From JAGZHZ01 sp965150505 (lineage in GTDB: Bacteria > Bacillota > Clostridia > Lachnospirales > Lachnospiraceae): a DNA stretch of 34,763 nucleotides. The notes under the pieces are model-generated. The model was not told where the DNA came from. It made no database searches and saw only the letters and a program-made list of their open reading frames with translations. Both the position numbers and the translations under genes were made by a program. Every line of letters starts with the position of its first letter. The stretch's first letter is position 1. The stretch is taken from NCBI GenBank assembly GCA_965150505.1, contig CBCTVZ010000012.1, positions 1-34,763 of the forward strand. Reading direction: 5' to 3'. Positions 15,722 through 25,173 of this stretch are shown piece after piece.

Positions 15722-16747
15722 TTATTTCTTAGCAATGTATTTACGAACGTCGATAGATACAGCCAGGATAATAATGAAACCTCTGATGATATACTGTAAG
15801 TATGGGTCGATTCCAAGGAAGTTGAATGCGTATGTGATAACCTGTAAGATAACAACACCGATTACAACGCCTGGGATTGTACCAACACCACCGGAGAAGG
15901 ATACACCACCGATTACACAACCGGAGATAGCATCCAAGTCGTAGTTCAGACCTGTACCTGTGTTAACAGATCCGATACGTCCTGCCTCTAAGAAAGAAGC
16001 AATACCGTACAGAACACCAGCGATGATATAAACACCCATGATATTTTTTGCTACGTTTACACCAGATACAGCAGCTGCTTCTGTGTTACCACCGATAGCA
16101 AACATGTTTTTACCTAATGTTGTTTTATTCCAAACAACGTACATAACAACAACTGCGATTGCAGCGTAGATGATCAGGTATGGAAGTTTGAATCCTCCAA
16201 TGTTGAATGCTCCTGTTACAAAGTTGTTGAATTTTGCGTTGAATGTTGACAGAGCCTGTGCTCCACCACCCTGGCTGTTGATGTAGATACATGTACATCC
16301 AAAAGCAATCAGCTGTGTACCAAGGGAAATAATAAATGCGTGTAAGTGAAGTTTTGCAACACCAAAACCGTTGATTACACAGAATACCATTGCAACAGCG
16401 ATACTAGCCAGTAACGGCACGATCAGTGGAAGATCTTTTTCAAACTGATACATTCTAGAACCATATGTAGTAGCCTGAACCAGAGAAGCTGTTACAGCAG
16501 CACTACATCCAACGATACGACCAACAGAAAGGTCTGTACCTGCTAATACGATCATACCAGCAACACCAAGTGCCAGAATAATACGTGTTGAAGCCTGTGT
16601 TAAGATTTTTGTGAAGTTTGATACTGACAAGAATTTTGGATTTACACAAACAATTACAATCAGCATCAAACCAAGGATAATATACAATGCATAGTTAAGC
16701 AAAAATTCGCTTATTTTCTTTGAATCCCATTTTGTTGTTTTTTCCAT
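15722..16747 (-). CDS. mglC: Galactose/methyl-galactoside-type ABC transporter permease MglC
   Basis: This inner-membrane permease of 341 residues belongs to the RbsC/MglC family. It has about nine or ten hydrophobic segments, and VLAGTDLSVGRIVGCSAA (about 65-80) is a family hallmark. LDAISGCVIGGVSFSGGVGT near the C-terminus is the conserved loop that contacts the ATPase. The start is preceded by GGCAGGAG. It lies 15 bases after mglA and ends at a strong terminator, so it is the last gene of mglBAC. The family is certain. The exact sugar depends on the binding protein, which resembles MglB but has altered contact residues. Confidence 0.93.
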   Translation of the reverse strand: MEKTTKWDSKKISEFLLNYALYIILGLMLIVIVCVNPKFLSVSNFTKILTQASTRIILALGVAGMIVLAGTDLSVGRIVGCSAAVTASLVQATTYGSRMYQFEKDLPLIVPLLASIAVAMVFCVINGFGVAKLHLHAFIISLGTQLIAFGCTCIYINSQGGGAQALSTFNAKFNNFVTGAFNIGGFKLPYLIIYAAIAVVVMYVVWNKTTLGKNMFAIGGNTEAAAVSGVNVAKNIMGVYIIAGVLYGIASFLEAGRIGSVNTGTGLNYDLDAISGCVIGGVSFSGGVGTIPGVVIGVVILQVITYAFNFLGIDPYLQYIIRGFIIILAVSIDVRKYIAKK

Positions 16748-16762
16748 AGTTTTTCTCCTGCC

Positions 16763-18274
16763 TTAAACATATTTTGCTGCCAAACGCATGATTTCTTCCT
16801 GCATTCCGCCCTTTAAGTCTTCTTTGACGTCCACAATTCCTGCCATGTGACCATTACTCATAACTAAGATACGGTCGCAGATACCAATCAACTCAGGCAT
16901 CTCAGAAGAAACTACCATAACGCCTTTTCCTTCGGCTGCTAAATCATTGATTAACTGATAGATTTCGTATTTTGCTCCAACATCGATACCACGAGTAGGC
17001 TCGTCAAGCAATAAGACTACTGGTTTTGTCAGCAGCCAACGGCCGATGATAACTTTCTGCTGGTTACCACCTGACAAAGATTTGATATGTGTCTTATTTG
17101 TAGGTGTTTTAACCTTCATACTTGAAACTACCCAGTTTGTATCTTCTTCCATTTTCTTGCTGGAAAGAAGTCCAAACTTATTGCGGTAAGCTTTGATGTT
17201 TGCAATAACAGCATTGAACGTGATACTCTTTAATGGAATAATACCAGTAGCACGTCTCTCCTCTGTCAGCAGAGCAAATCCATTTTTGATTGCTTCCATG
17301 GAGTTATGGTTATATACTTCTCTTCCACTTAATGTAATCTTTCCGCTCTCTCTGTGTGCAATACCATAGATTGTCTCAAGAAGCTCTGTTCTTCTTGATC
17401 CAACAAGTCCTGCTACACCAAGCACTTCGCCTTCACGAAGCTCGAAAGAAACATCAATACAGGTAGGCATATATTTTCCTGTCAGACCTTCTACTTTCAT
17501 CAAGGTCTTTCCTGGTTTATTTGTTTTCGGTGGGAAACGATCAGACATCTCACGACCAACCATCATATTGATGATCTTATCTGTCGTCAGTTCTTTTGCT
17601 GGTGTTGTGGAAACCCACTGTCCATCACGCATGATCGTTACATCATCTGAGATTCTCAGAATTTCTTCCATCTTATGAGAGATATAAATGATTCCTACAC
17701 CATTTGCTCTCAGTTTGTTGATGATTCTAAATAAGTGCTCTACTTCTTCGTCTGTCAGAGAAGAAGTTGGCTCGTCAAGCACAAGAATTTTTGCATCATA
17801 AGAAACCGCTTTTGCGATCTCTACCATCTGTCTCTGTGATACAGACAGATCACCAATGATTGCTTTTGGATCTACTTGAACTTCAATTTCGTCAAAAAGC
17901 TTTTTCGTCTCATCGTACATTTTTTTATGATCTACTAAGAGGGCTTTTTTTGGAAATTTTCCTAACCACATATTTTCCATAACGCTTCTACGAAGTACCT
18001 GGTTCAACTCCTGATGTACCATTGCAACTCCGTGTTCCAGCGCATCTTTCGGGTTACTAAAATGCGTCTCTTTTCCTTCGATCTTGATTGATCCTGCATC
18101 TTCTTTGTAGATACCGAACAAACATTTCATCAAAGTACTTTTTCCGGCTCCGTTTTCTCCCATCAGAGCATGAACGCTTCCCTTTTTTAACAAAAGGTTA
18201 GCTTTATTCAACGCTTTTACGCCTGGGAACTCTTTCTCAAGATCCCGCATCTCTAAAAGATAACTTTCCGCCAT
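16763..18274 (-). CDS. mglA: Sugar ABC transporter ATP-binding protein MglA
   Basis: This cytoplasmic ATPase of 503 residues has two fused ABC domains, as in MglA/RbsA/AraG. In the first domain, Walker A is GENGAGKST (about 38-46), the signature is LSVSQRQMVEIAKA and Walker B is ILVLDEPTSSL. The second domain (from about residue 255) has a degenerate Walker A (GLVGSRRTEL), the signature LSGGNQQKV and Walker B VLLLDEPTRGIDVG. The split into one standard and one variant site is normal for the family. It is separated from mglB by a terminator hairpin, so its expression is probably lower than that of the binding protein. Confidence 0.95.
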   Translation of the reverse strand: MAESYLLEMRDLEKEFPGVKALNKANLLLKKGSVHALMGENGAGKSTLMKCLFGIYKEDAGSIKIEGKETHFSNPKDALEHGVAMVHQELNQVLRRSVMENMWLGKFPKKALLVDHKKMYDETKKLFDEIEVQVDPKAIIGDLSVSQRQMVEIAKAVSYDAKILVLDEPTSSLTDEEVEHLFRIINKLRANGVGIIYISHKMEEILRISDDVTIMRDGQWVSTTPAKELTTDKIINMMVGREMSDRFPPKTNKPGKTLMKVEGLTGKYMPTCIDVSFELREGEVLGVAGLVGSRRTELLETIYGIAHRESGKITLSGREVYNHNSMEAIKNGFALLTEERRATGIIPLKSITFNAVIANIKAYRNKFGLLSSKKMEEDTNWVVSSMKVKTPTNKTHIKSLSGGNQQKVIIGRWLLTKPVVLLLDEPTRGIDVGAKYEIYQLINDLAAEGKGVMVVSSEMPELIGICDRILVMSNGHMAGIVDVKEDLKGGMQEEIMRLAAKYV

Positions 18275-18314
18275 ACTTTTATCCCCACTTTTCTATTTTA
18301 TTTTTCTCTTCCTG

Positions 18315-18360
18315 TAAAAAAAGGAGAGTGATCAGATCTTTTTACTGTCACCTCTCCTTT
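18315..18360 (-). terminator. Attenuating hairpin between mglB and mglA
   Basis: On the minus strand AAAGGAGAGGTGA pairs with TCACTCTCC (one bulged base), followed by TTTTTTT. It lies about 80 bases after the mglB stop and 40 bases before mglA. It is probably a partial terminator that gives excess binding-protein mRNA, and it may also protect the mglB 3' end. Confidence 0.85.
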
Positions 18361-18438
18361 CTCTCTTTTACCTTACCTTGTTTTGCTTCTCAGGGAGGAA
18401 AAATTCTTATTCTGTCTATAAATCTTAAATTTCTAAAA

Positions 18439-19452
18439 TTATTCAGCTTCTACTCTTGAATATGGGATACGTACGGAAACACCATCTTCTGCGATTTCGT
18501 AGTCTGTTCCTTCAACAAAGTCTTTTCCGTTTGCTGCGTTGATAGCAACTGCGATCAGAGCTTTACCCATAGCATCGCCATCCTGTTTTACAGTAGCTGC
18601 CATTTTTCCGCTGTTGATAGCTTCTACACCAGCATCTGTAGCGTCTACACCGATTACTGGAATCCAGTTCTCAGCTTCAGCATCTGTGTTATATCCAACT
18701 GCGTTTAATGCAGAGATAACACCAAGTGCCATATCATCGTTGTTGCAGAATACTGCTTCGATTTCGCCTTCATGAGCTGCTAAGATAGCTTCCATGGAGT
18801 TCTGAGCCTGGTCTGTAGCCCAGTTTGCAACAACTGGTTCACCCTGAACGTTTTCCATCTTCATTCCACGTTCTTCAGCCTGAGATACGCTGTAAGATGT
18901 ACGTGCTTCTGCTTCTGGGTTTCCTGGTTCACCTTTGAATACTAAGTACTGGCATACGCCATCACCATTTAAGTCATATTCTGGATGAGCTTCCCACATA
19001 TCAGCTAATAAGTCGCCCTGCATTACACCAGCTTCAGAAGCTGTTGTTCCAACGAACAGACCTTCGCAAGATTCCATAATTTCTTTAGCTGGCTCTCTGT
19101 TGAAGAAGATAGCTGGGATACCAGCGTCTTTTGCTTTGTCAGCTAATCCCTGAGCGGATCCTGTATCAACACAGTTGATTAATACAGCGTCCAGATCTTT
19201 TTCTACTAAGATATCCATCTGGTCGTTCTGTTTAGCCTGATCACCCTGAGCATCCTGCATATCTAAGTTAATTGTAATGTCTGCTTCTTCAGCATATTTC
19301 TCAATTGCAGCACGTACAGTAGAGATATAAGTATCATCAAATTTGTAAATTAAAACACCTAAGTTAATCTCTTCTTTTGCTTCTTCAGCCTGTACTGGCA
19401 CCATAGACATTGCCATACCACAAGCGAGTAATAATGCTAATCTCTTTTTCAT
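18439..19452 (-). CDS. mglB: Galactose-type ABC transporter substrate-binding protein MglB
   Basis: This extracytoplasmic sugar-binding protein has 337 residues. The signal peptide MKKRLALLLACGMAMS ends in VQA before EE; a weak LLAC lipobox could instead give a lipoprotein. The fold follows E. coli galactose-binding protein, including the DLNGDGVCQY calcium-loop equivalent (about residue 160). Compared from memory with E. coli contacts, Asp14, Asn91 (FFNREP), Arg158, Trp183, Asn211 (CNNDD) and Asp236 have counterparts. His152, Asp154 and Asn256 appear as Asn, Glu and Gln. The sugar may therefore differ from galactose/glucose. It follows the two tethered binding proteins and the kinase, and has its own -10-like box and GGAGG site. 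Confidence 0.92.
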   Translation of the reverse strand: MKKRLALLLACGMAMSMVPVQAEEAKEEINLGVLIYKFDDTYISTVRAAIEKYAEEADITINLDMQDAQGDQAKQNDQMDILVEKDLDAVLINCVDTGSAQGLADKAKDAGIPAIFFNREPAKEIMESCEGLFVGTTASEAGVMQGDLLADMWEAHPEYDLNGDGVCQYLVFKGEPGNPEAEARTSYSVSQAEERGMKMENVQGEPVVANWATDQAQNSMEAILAAHEGEIEAVFCNNDDMALGVISALNAVGYNTDAEAENWIPVIGVDATDAGVEAINSGKMAATVKQDGDAMGKALIAVAINAANGKDFVEGTDYEIAEDGVSVRIPYSRVEAE

Positions 19453-19500
19453 AATAAATGACCTCCATTCGCTTTCTCGCGTTCTTTATTTTGTGACATT

Positions 19501-19506
19501 ATTATA
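19501..19506 (-). promoter_or_regulatory. -10 box of a probable mglBAC promoter
   Basis: There is a perfect TATAAT on the minus strand 48 bases before the mglB ATG. At 17-base spacing the -35 is poor (TAGAAT), which fits an activator-dependent promoter. The YesN-type regulator of this locus is the obvious candidate activator; no binding site was identified. Confidence 0.5.
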
Positions 19507-19609
19507 AACCAAAGTTTCTAGCAATTCTATACAATTTTTTTAACTCCACTATCGTTTTTCTTATATTTTTATATATTTTCTTGTCATATTGCTTTAAAAA
19601 TTTCAAAAG

Positions 19610-20626
19610 TTATTGTGAAAGTAGACTATCAAGCTCTGCTCTTATATACCGCTCATTAGTTAGTTTTAAGCTTTCGTCCGGTTCACCTGTCAATGCCAAA
19701 CTTTGTGCAAGTTGAAACATAGACTCACCTTGCTGCTTGCTGTTGCAGATAACAGTACCATACATTTTTCCTTCTTTTACGGCATTCATTCCCTCTGTAA
19801 TTCCGTCAATTCCTACAATTTTAATATCTTTTCTGATCCCCATTTTCTCAATCGCATCCACTGCGCCAAGCGCCATCTCATCATTATTACAGATTACCAG
19901 TTCAATCTCATCACCTTTTCCCAGCCACTGCTCCATAAGAGCCGCTCCCTGACTGCGATCAAAATTTGCTACTCCTGATTCTATCGCCTTAAGAGGAACT
20001 CCTGCGCTGCGCATCGTCTTGATTGACCATTCTGTGCGAATAATGGCATCTTGATGTCCCATCTGACCTTCCATCATTACATACTCTACCGTTCCATCTT
20101 TATCTAAGTCCAGTTCTTCTGGATTTTTTACATATAAATCTGCGATCATTTTTCCCTGAAGAACGGCAGAACCTTTTGCATCCGCCCCAATATAATAGAC
20201 ATTTTTTCCTTTCTTTATGTCTTGTTCTACTGGTTCTCTGTTAAAGAAAATAAGCGGTATTCCTTCTGCCTCCGTTTTATCAACGACGACCGACGCTGTC
20301 GTGCGGTCTACTAAGTTGACGCAAAATACATCATAGTCTAACTGAAGACATTTATCGAGCTGTCGATCTTGATCGTTTTGATTTTCTTTTGCATCTAACA
20401 AGTCAATCTGTATCGGTATTCCTGTCTCTCTTTCGTATGTATATGCAGATTTTTCCATACTTGCAATAATATCCGATATGAATACATCTGACTTTTTATA
20501 GACAAATACTGCAATCTTGATTGCTTCTTTTTCTGTTCCCTGATAATTGTCCCATATGATTTTTCCCGATAAAAGAAACAGCAAAATGGCAATGATACAA
20601 ATAAGACATGCTTTTTTATTTTTCAT
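19610..20626 (-). CDS. Membrane-tethered MglB-like sugar-binding protein
   Basis: This 338-residue protein of the galactose-binding-protein family has one N-terminal hydrophobic segment (about residues 5-20) with no lipobox Cys and no clear cleavage site. It may therefore stay anchored to the membrane. The start at 20626 is chosen because AGGAG lies about 9 bases upstream. The longer frame to 20689 overlaps the preceding gene. Homology to MglB runs the whole length: VYKKSDVFIS, FFNREP, DLDKDGTVEY (calcium loop), GHQDAIIRT and CNNDEMALG. Here the His-x-Asp and Arg of the E. coli sugar site are kept, unlike in the neighbouring mglB, while the Trp183 equivalent is Phe. It is encoded between the kinase and the transporter, so a role as the sugar sensor for the kinase is plausible (inference). 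Confidence 0.82.
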   Translation of the reverse strand: MKNKKACLICIIAILLFLLSGKIIWDNYQGTEKEAIKIAVFVYKKSDVFISDIIASMEKSAYTYERETGIPIQIDLLDAKENQNDQDRQLDKCLQLDYDVFCVNLVDRTTASVVVDKTEAEGIPLIFFNREPVEQDIKKGKNVYYIGADAKGSAVLQGKMIADLYVKNPEELDLDKDGTVEYVMMEGQMGHQDAIIRTEWSIKTMRSAGVPLKAIESGVANFDRSQGAALMEQWLGKGDEIELVICNNDEMALGAVDAIEKMGIRKDIKIVGIDGITEGMNAVKEGKMYGTVICNSKQQGESMFQLAQSLALTGEPDESLKLTNERYIRAELDSLLSQ

Positions 20627-20639
20627 GGCTTTTCTCCTC

Positions 20640-21584
20640 TTAAAACACCGGAAACAGAATCTGCTCATATCTTTTATTGTACATTTCATCTGAAAAAATC
20701 ATATGCTGGTCAATCAAAAGATTTGTAATTTTATTTCCCTCCAACAGTTTTACAGCGTTTGCAACCGTAAGGCATCCCATATCCATCTCATTGATCGTGA
20801 CAATTCCATCGATGACTCCATTTTCCATACTGTGTACAATACTGCTGTTGATTCCATCTCCAAAAATTTTTCGATGCTCTCTTTTCTTATTTTCTGCCTT
20901 TTCCGCAAGCAACTCTGTCGTTCTTTTATCCAAGCCCACAAAAATATTTTCTTCTCTTTTAAATATTTCCTGAAGCTCATTTTCATCATCCCATACATGC
21001 AGCACGGTTTCTATTCCATGTGACTGCAAGGTATCTTTCAATGCCTCATAAAATCGCCTTGTGCGATTCCATTTTTCTTCTTTTACGCCAATCCACGCTT
21101 TTTTTTCATTCTGCGCTTTTTCTGCAATCATATCGCCTAGCATTTTGCCTCGTTCTTCCTCATCCGCACAGATACAGGAAACAATCTTGTCAGACTGCAC
21201 TTCTTTATTCAATGTGATCACAGATTTTTCTTTCAAACTGTTTTCCACTAAAAATTGTTGAAATTCTTCCACATTGACAGGAGATACCACCAAAATTTGT
21301 GTTTCCCCCAATGCTTCTTTTTCAATTATTTCATTTTGCTTTTTCTGACTGACTTCATCATACATTGTCAATAATTGCACTTCCGCATGATATTGGTCCG
21401 CCGCATATTCCATTCCTTTTAGGAAATATTCCCAGTCTGATTCTTCACTGCTGTCTGCGATCACAGAAATTCGATATACCTCTGTTTTCTTTTCTTTCAA
21501 AATAAGATCTGTTGATGACAAAATCCATAAAATTACAATCATAATTCCACAGCCGATAAAAATATATTTTTCTATTTTTTTCAT
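20640..21584 (-). CDS. Membrane-anchored periplasmic-binding-fold protein, probable kinase partner
   Basis: This 314-residue protein has one N-terminal hydrophobic segment (IFIGCGIMIVILWIL, about residues 8-22) followed by a type I periplasmic-binding domain (ISVIADSSEESDWEYFLKG, QILVVSPVNVEEFQ, IFGDGIN, DMGCLTVANAVKLL). There is no helix-turn-helix, so it is not a LacI-type repressor. Its ATG overlaps the kinase stop by 4 bases (ATGA), which supports the 21584 start and tight coupling with the kinase. It is more divergent than the next gene, and no sugar contacts could be recognised. It is probably a ligand-binding accessory subunit of the sensor; this is inference from coupling and topology. 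Confidence 0.75.
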   Translation of the reverse strand: MKKIEKYIFIGCGIMIVILWILSSTDLILKEKKTEVYRISVIADSSEESDWEYFLKGMEYAADQYHAEVQLLTMYDEVSQKKQNEIIEKEALGETQILVVSPVNVEEFQQFLVENSLKEKSVITLNKEVQSDKIVSCICADEEERGKMLGDMIAEKAQNEKKAWIGVKEEKWNRTRRFYEALKDTLQSHGIETVLHVWDDENELQEIFKREENIFVGLDKRTTELLAEKAENKKREHRKIFGDGINSSIVHSMENGVIDGIVTINEMDMGCLTVANAVKLLEGNKITNLLIDQHMIFSDEMYNKRYEQILFPVF

Positions 21585-23389
21585 TCCAGGCTTCCCTCCC
21601 ATGATTCATAAGGAATAGCCGGTATTTTTATCGTAACGGTTGTTCCTTCATCCAACTCGGACTCAATAAACAGTCCATATTTTCGTCCAAACTGCATCTG
21701 TATTCTTTCCTGCACATTTCTCACGCCGATACCGGAACCTCTCTTTGTAGATTCTACTACTTTTCCCTCCACAAGAGCCTGAACCATCTCCTGTGTCATT
21801 CCCGGTCCATTGTCTTTTACTGCAATCAGAATATCTTCTCCTTGTCTTGTCACATGGATATCAATTTCCCCGTCACCATACATATACTCCATGCCATGAT
21901 AGATCGCATTCTCCACAATAGGCTGTACAATCAGCTTTAATGTGGCATTTTCCCCTATTCCTTCTTCCATTGTTACGGAATAACTGAATTTATTTTCAAA
22001 TCGTACTTGCTGAATCATTAAGTAATTTGTGACATGTTCAATCTCATTTTTTAAAGGAATAATCCTTTTTCCTTTGCTCAGACTGATCCGGAATAGTCGT
22101 CCAAGCGCAGTGACTACTTTTACTGCCTCTTCCTGCTGCTCATTCTCAATCATCCATACAATAATATCCAGTGTATTATATAAAAAATGTGGATTGATCT
22201 GAGACTGGAGAGCATCCAGTTCTGTTTTTCTTTTCTGTTCATATTCTATCACAATGTCTTTCATCAGATTTTTTATAACATATTTCATCTGAGAAATGGC
22301 AGATCCTAACTGACAAATTTCACGGCTGCCGCTCACATTGATCGTCTCATCCAGATTTCCTTCCTCAATTTCATGGACATGAACAACTAATTCCTGAATT
22401 GGACGGCAAATCTTATTTGAAATATATACATTTAGAATAAGCAAAATAGTCATCAAGATAAAAAATAACATCACAATAAACAGTCTTCCTTTCAGAGAAG
22501 AGATGCTTCCCTCCTGATCCAGTCCGATACCAATAATTTTCCATCCTGTATATCCGATAGTTTGAGAAGAAACAAGATATTTTTCACCGTTCATCCGTAC
22601 GGTAGAACTTCCATCTCGGTTAGGCTGTTCCTTAAAAATGTCTGAGTAATCTTTTGCAAGTCCTAAAGATACCAGATACTGTCTGGGATCATAGATCGTC
22701 TCGCCAGCTTCATTGAGCATGGCAATCTTAATGTTAGAAAGATCTGCTGTGTCGAAGATATTTTCAATCCATGAGTATCGCAGATTAATCAGGAGAACTC
22801 CTTGAATATTCTCCCCATTATAGTCAATCTGAACGGCGCGGCTCATCGGGATCACCCAGTTATAAGAACGATCCGAGGCAACGTATAAATTTTGTACTTT
22901 TGGATCAAAGAAATGGACATTTTCATTTTCCTGAATAGCAGTCTGAAACCATTCTTCTTTTTCAATATCCACCCGTTCATTTAAAATAGCAGGCGGTGAA
23001 GCTTCCAGTAAATTTCCATGATCGTCAAACAATGCAATACTTTCGATTGTCTCTGGATTGATCTCGCATACAAGTTTAAATTCATTATAGACAGAGTCTT
23101 GTGGAAAGTGTGCTGACCGAATTACATTATAGTAAAGCGCATCGGAAGCTTTTAGCATACTTCTGATATGCGAATAGAGAGGAACGCTTGCCTGAGAAAC
23201 AGAACTTGCAAGCTGCTCTTCCATCAGCTCGTCCACACGTTTTGAATACTGAAAGTTCATAAACATACCGATTGCTACCGTCACAATAATCGAAACTAAC
23301 GAAAAAGACAGCCACAAAACATATCGAAAACTCCAGTTTTTCAAAAGGTCTCTCAGAGACTTCTCTATTTTTTTCATTTCCTTTCCCAT
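21581..23389 (-). CDS. YesM-type sensor histidine kinase
   Basis: This 602-residue membrane kinase of the HPK7/YesM family controls sugar-utilisation genes with a YesN regulator. A first membrane segment lies at about 22-45, then an extracellular dCache-like region (about 50-300), then a second segment near 305-325. After that come a HAMP domain (RPIQELVVHVHEIEEGNLDETI) and the His-kinase motif QINPHFLYNTLD with the phospho-His. The ATPase domain includes PIVENAIYHGMEY, DNGPGM and GSGIGVRNVQERI. Two starts are possible: 23389 (MGKEMKK, GGTGG box) and 23377 (MKKIEK); neither ribosome site is decisive. It begins 34 bases after yesN and is translationally coupled to the next binding protein. Confidence 0.92.
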   Translation of the reverse strand: MGKEMKKIEKSLRDLLKNWSFRYVLWLSFSLVSIIVTVAIGMFMNFQYSKRVDELMEEQLASSVSQASVPLYSHIRSMLKASDALYYNVIRSAHFPQDSVYNEFKLVCEINPETIESIALFDDHGNLLEASPPAILNERVDIEKEEWFQTAIQENENVHFFDPKVQNLYVASDRSYNWVIPMSRAVQIDYNGENIQGVLLINLRYSWIENIFDTADLSNIKIAMLNEAGETIYDPRQYLVSLGLAKDYSDIFKEQPNRDGSSTVRMNGEKYLVSSQTIGYTGWKIIGIGLDQEGSISSLKGRLFIVMLFFILMTILLILNVYISNKICRPIQELVVHVHEIEEGNLDETINVSGSREICQLGSAISQMKYVIKNLMKDIVIEYEQKRKTELDALQSQINPHFLYNTLDIIVWMIENEQQEEAVKVVTALGRLFRISLSKGKRIIPLKNEIEHVTNYLMIQQVRFENKFSYSVTMEEGIGENATLKLIVQPIVENAIYHGMEYMYGDGEIDIHVTRQGEDILIAVKDNGPGMTQEMVQALVEGKVVESTKRGSGIGVRNVQERIQMQFGRKYGLFIESELDEGTTVTIKIPAIPYESWEGSLE

Positions 23390-23423
23390 ACTTTGCCACC
23401 ATTTCTTTCTTATCTTTTATAAT

Positions 23424-25061
23424 TTATCTTTTATAATATTTGCTTGGTGCAACTCCAAATTTCTTTTTAAATACATAGCTAAAATAATTTGGCTCTGAAT
23501 ATCCCACTTTTTCTGCAATCACATACGTCTTATCTGTCGTGTCTTTTAAAAGTTCTAACGCTTTTTTTAGTCTAAGATCCGTCAGATAAGAGACGTAACT
23601 CTCTCCTACTTCTTTTTTAAAGATCGTTGAAAAATATGCCGGACTGATATGGAGTTCCTGACAGATCATTTCTACGGAGAGGGAAGGCTCTTGATAGTGC
23701 ATCTCAATAAAAGCTTTTGCCTGATTAATCAGCTTTAATGTGGCATCTTCCCGCTCTCTTCCGATTTCTTTTTGAATATTTAAACAGATTTCCTTCATCC
23801 ATTCTTTCATTCTGTCAGCAGATTTAATTTGAAAAATCTGTTCAATATAATCTCTGGAGATGTCTTCTCCATCCCCTGTATGGACATCGCATTTTTCTGC
23901 AAATTTCATCAGATTGATCACAAGAGAAATATAATAAATCATCACCTGATTGTCATGAATCTTTTTCCCTTCCGCCCGATCTACAATCTCATCAATACAT
24001 TGACACACTTTTTCTTCTGAACCAAATTTAATGCTGACCATCAGCTGATCTTCTAATTTTTCTTCTGAAAGTAAGCTTTCATTTTGCCCTGGTTCTACAT
24101 CTTGAATATAAATGGCCTTTCCTTTTCCCATAATACGATAATATCCAAGCGCTTCCTTTGATTCCTGATAAGATGATTCGATGTCCATGATATCATTCAC
24201 GACACTTCCAACTCCTGCTGTGATTTCAATATCAAGCAACTTTTTGCAGGAACGGCAGAAATTATTCAAAAGCATTACAACCTTTCTGCCTCGCTCTCCT
24301 TTTCGGATTCCTAATATTACGCTCCAACCCGATGTCGTTCTCAAAAAAATATTGTCATATTGGTTTTCCAGCATTTCTTCTAAATACTGCTTTACAGAAA
24401 AATACTGCATCTCTTCCTGATCAATACCTTCTATCGCATTTGTCCGATCTATCTTTTTCTCTGTCAGCATTAACGTTGCGACAAGATATCCTTCCTGAAA
24501 AGCAAGCGGAATCTGATACAGAGACATTTTCTGCTGAATCTCTGCCCTGCTTTTCAATTTTCCATGGATCAGATCTGTCAGAAACCTTTCCTTTATTACT
24601 GGCAGCCCTTTCATATAAGCTTCTCTTAATTTTTCTATATTTCTCTTTTTCAAAATATCATCAACGATAGATTGACGGACTTTTCTTAGAATCTCCGTCA
24701 TTTCTTCGATATTAACCGGTTTCAGAATATATTCAATCACATTGTATTTTAAAGCCTGTTTTGCGTATTCAAATTCATCAAATCCTGAGAAAATAATGAC
24801 CTTGATATCGGGATACTCCTCTTTCAGTTTCGATGCCAGTTCCAAACCATCCATAAATGGCATCCGGATATCTGTCAATACGACATCTGGCTCATTCACT
24901 TCAATCATTTCCAACGCTTCGCGCCCATTGCTCACATTGCCGATCAACTCATATCCGAGTTTCTCCCACATAATTTTCTTTGCTATAATTTTTCTTACCT
25001 GTTCTTCGTCATCTACCAATAAAATTTTTAAAAAATTCACAAATTCCACCCCGTCTCTCAT
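23424..25061 (-). CDS. YesN-type response regulator with AraC DNA-binding domain
   Basis: This 545-residue transcriptional regulator has a receiver domain (about 10-130) with acidic DDEE and the phospho-acceptor Asp in VLTDIRMP. A long middle region carries a YesN-type conserved domain. A C-terminal AraC pair of helix-turn-helices (about 445-545) includes ISPAYFSTIFKKEVG and GYSEPNYFSYVFKKKFG. It is the cognate partner of the YesM-type kinase and the likely activator of mglBAC and/or its own operon. The start is uncertain: the ATG at 25061 has a weak AAGAAG site, whereas a GTG at 25037 has a GGGGTGG box 5 bases away and would begin VNFLKILLVDDEE. Confidence 0.92.
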   Translation of the reverse strand: MRDGVEFVNFLKILLVDDEEQVRKIIAKKIMWEKLGYELIGNVSNGREALEMIEVNEPDVVLTDIRMPFMDGLELASKLKEEYPDIKVIIFSGFDEFEYAKQALKYNVIEYILKPVNIEEMTEILRKVRQSIVDDILKKRNIEKLREAYMKGLPVIKERFLTDLIHGKLKSRAEIQQKMSLYQIPLAFQEGYLVATLMLTEKKIDRTNAIEGIDQEEMQYFSVKQYLEEMLENQYDNIFLRTTSGWSVILGIRKGERGRKVVMLLNNFCRSCKKLLDIEITAGVGSVVNDIMDIESSYQESKEALGYYRIMGKGKAIYIQDVEPGQNESLLSEEKLEDQLMVSIKFGSEEKVCQCIDEIVDRAEGKKIHDNQVMIYYISLVINLMKFAEKCDVHTGDGEDISRDYIEQIFQIKSADRMKEWMKEICLNIQKEIGREREDATLKLINQAKAFIEMHYQEPSLSVEMICQELHISPAYFSTIFKKEVGESYVSYLTDLRLKKALELLKDTTDKTYVIAEKVGYSEPNYFSYVFKKKFGVAPSKYYKR

Positions 25062-25173
25062 TCTATGCTTCTTGTTTTTATCTCTCCTTCGCCAGCTCCG
25101 ATTTCTTCCCTTATCATGTCCTATGCCATAAAATGGAAACTCAAACTTTTTTTCTCCTAACTTAAAAGAAACA

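Noticed and set aside
20640..21584. LacI-type repressor
   Set aside because: The periplasmic-binding domain is present but there is no N-terminal helix-turn-helix. The N-terminus is a membrane segment instead.
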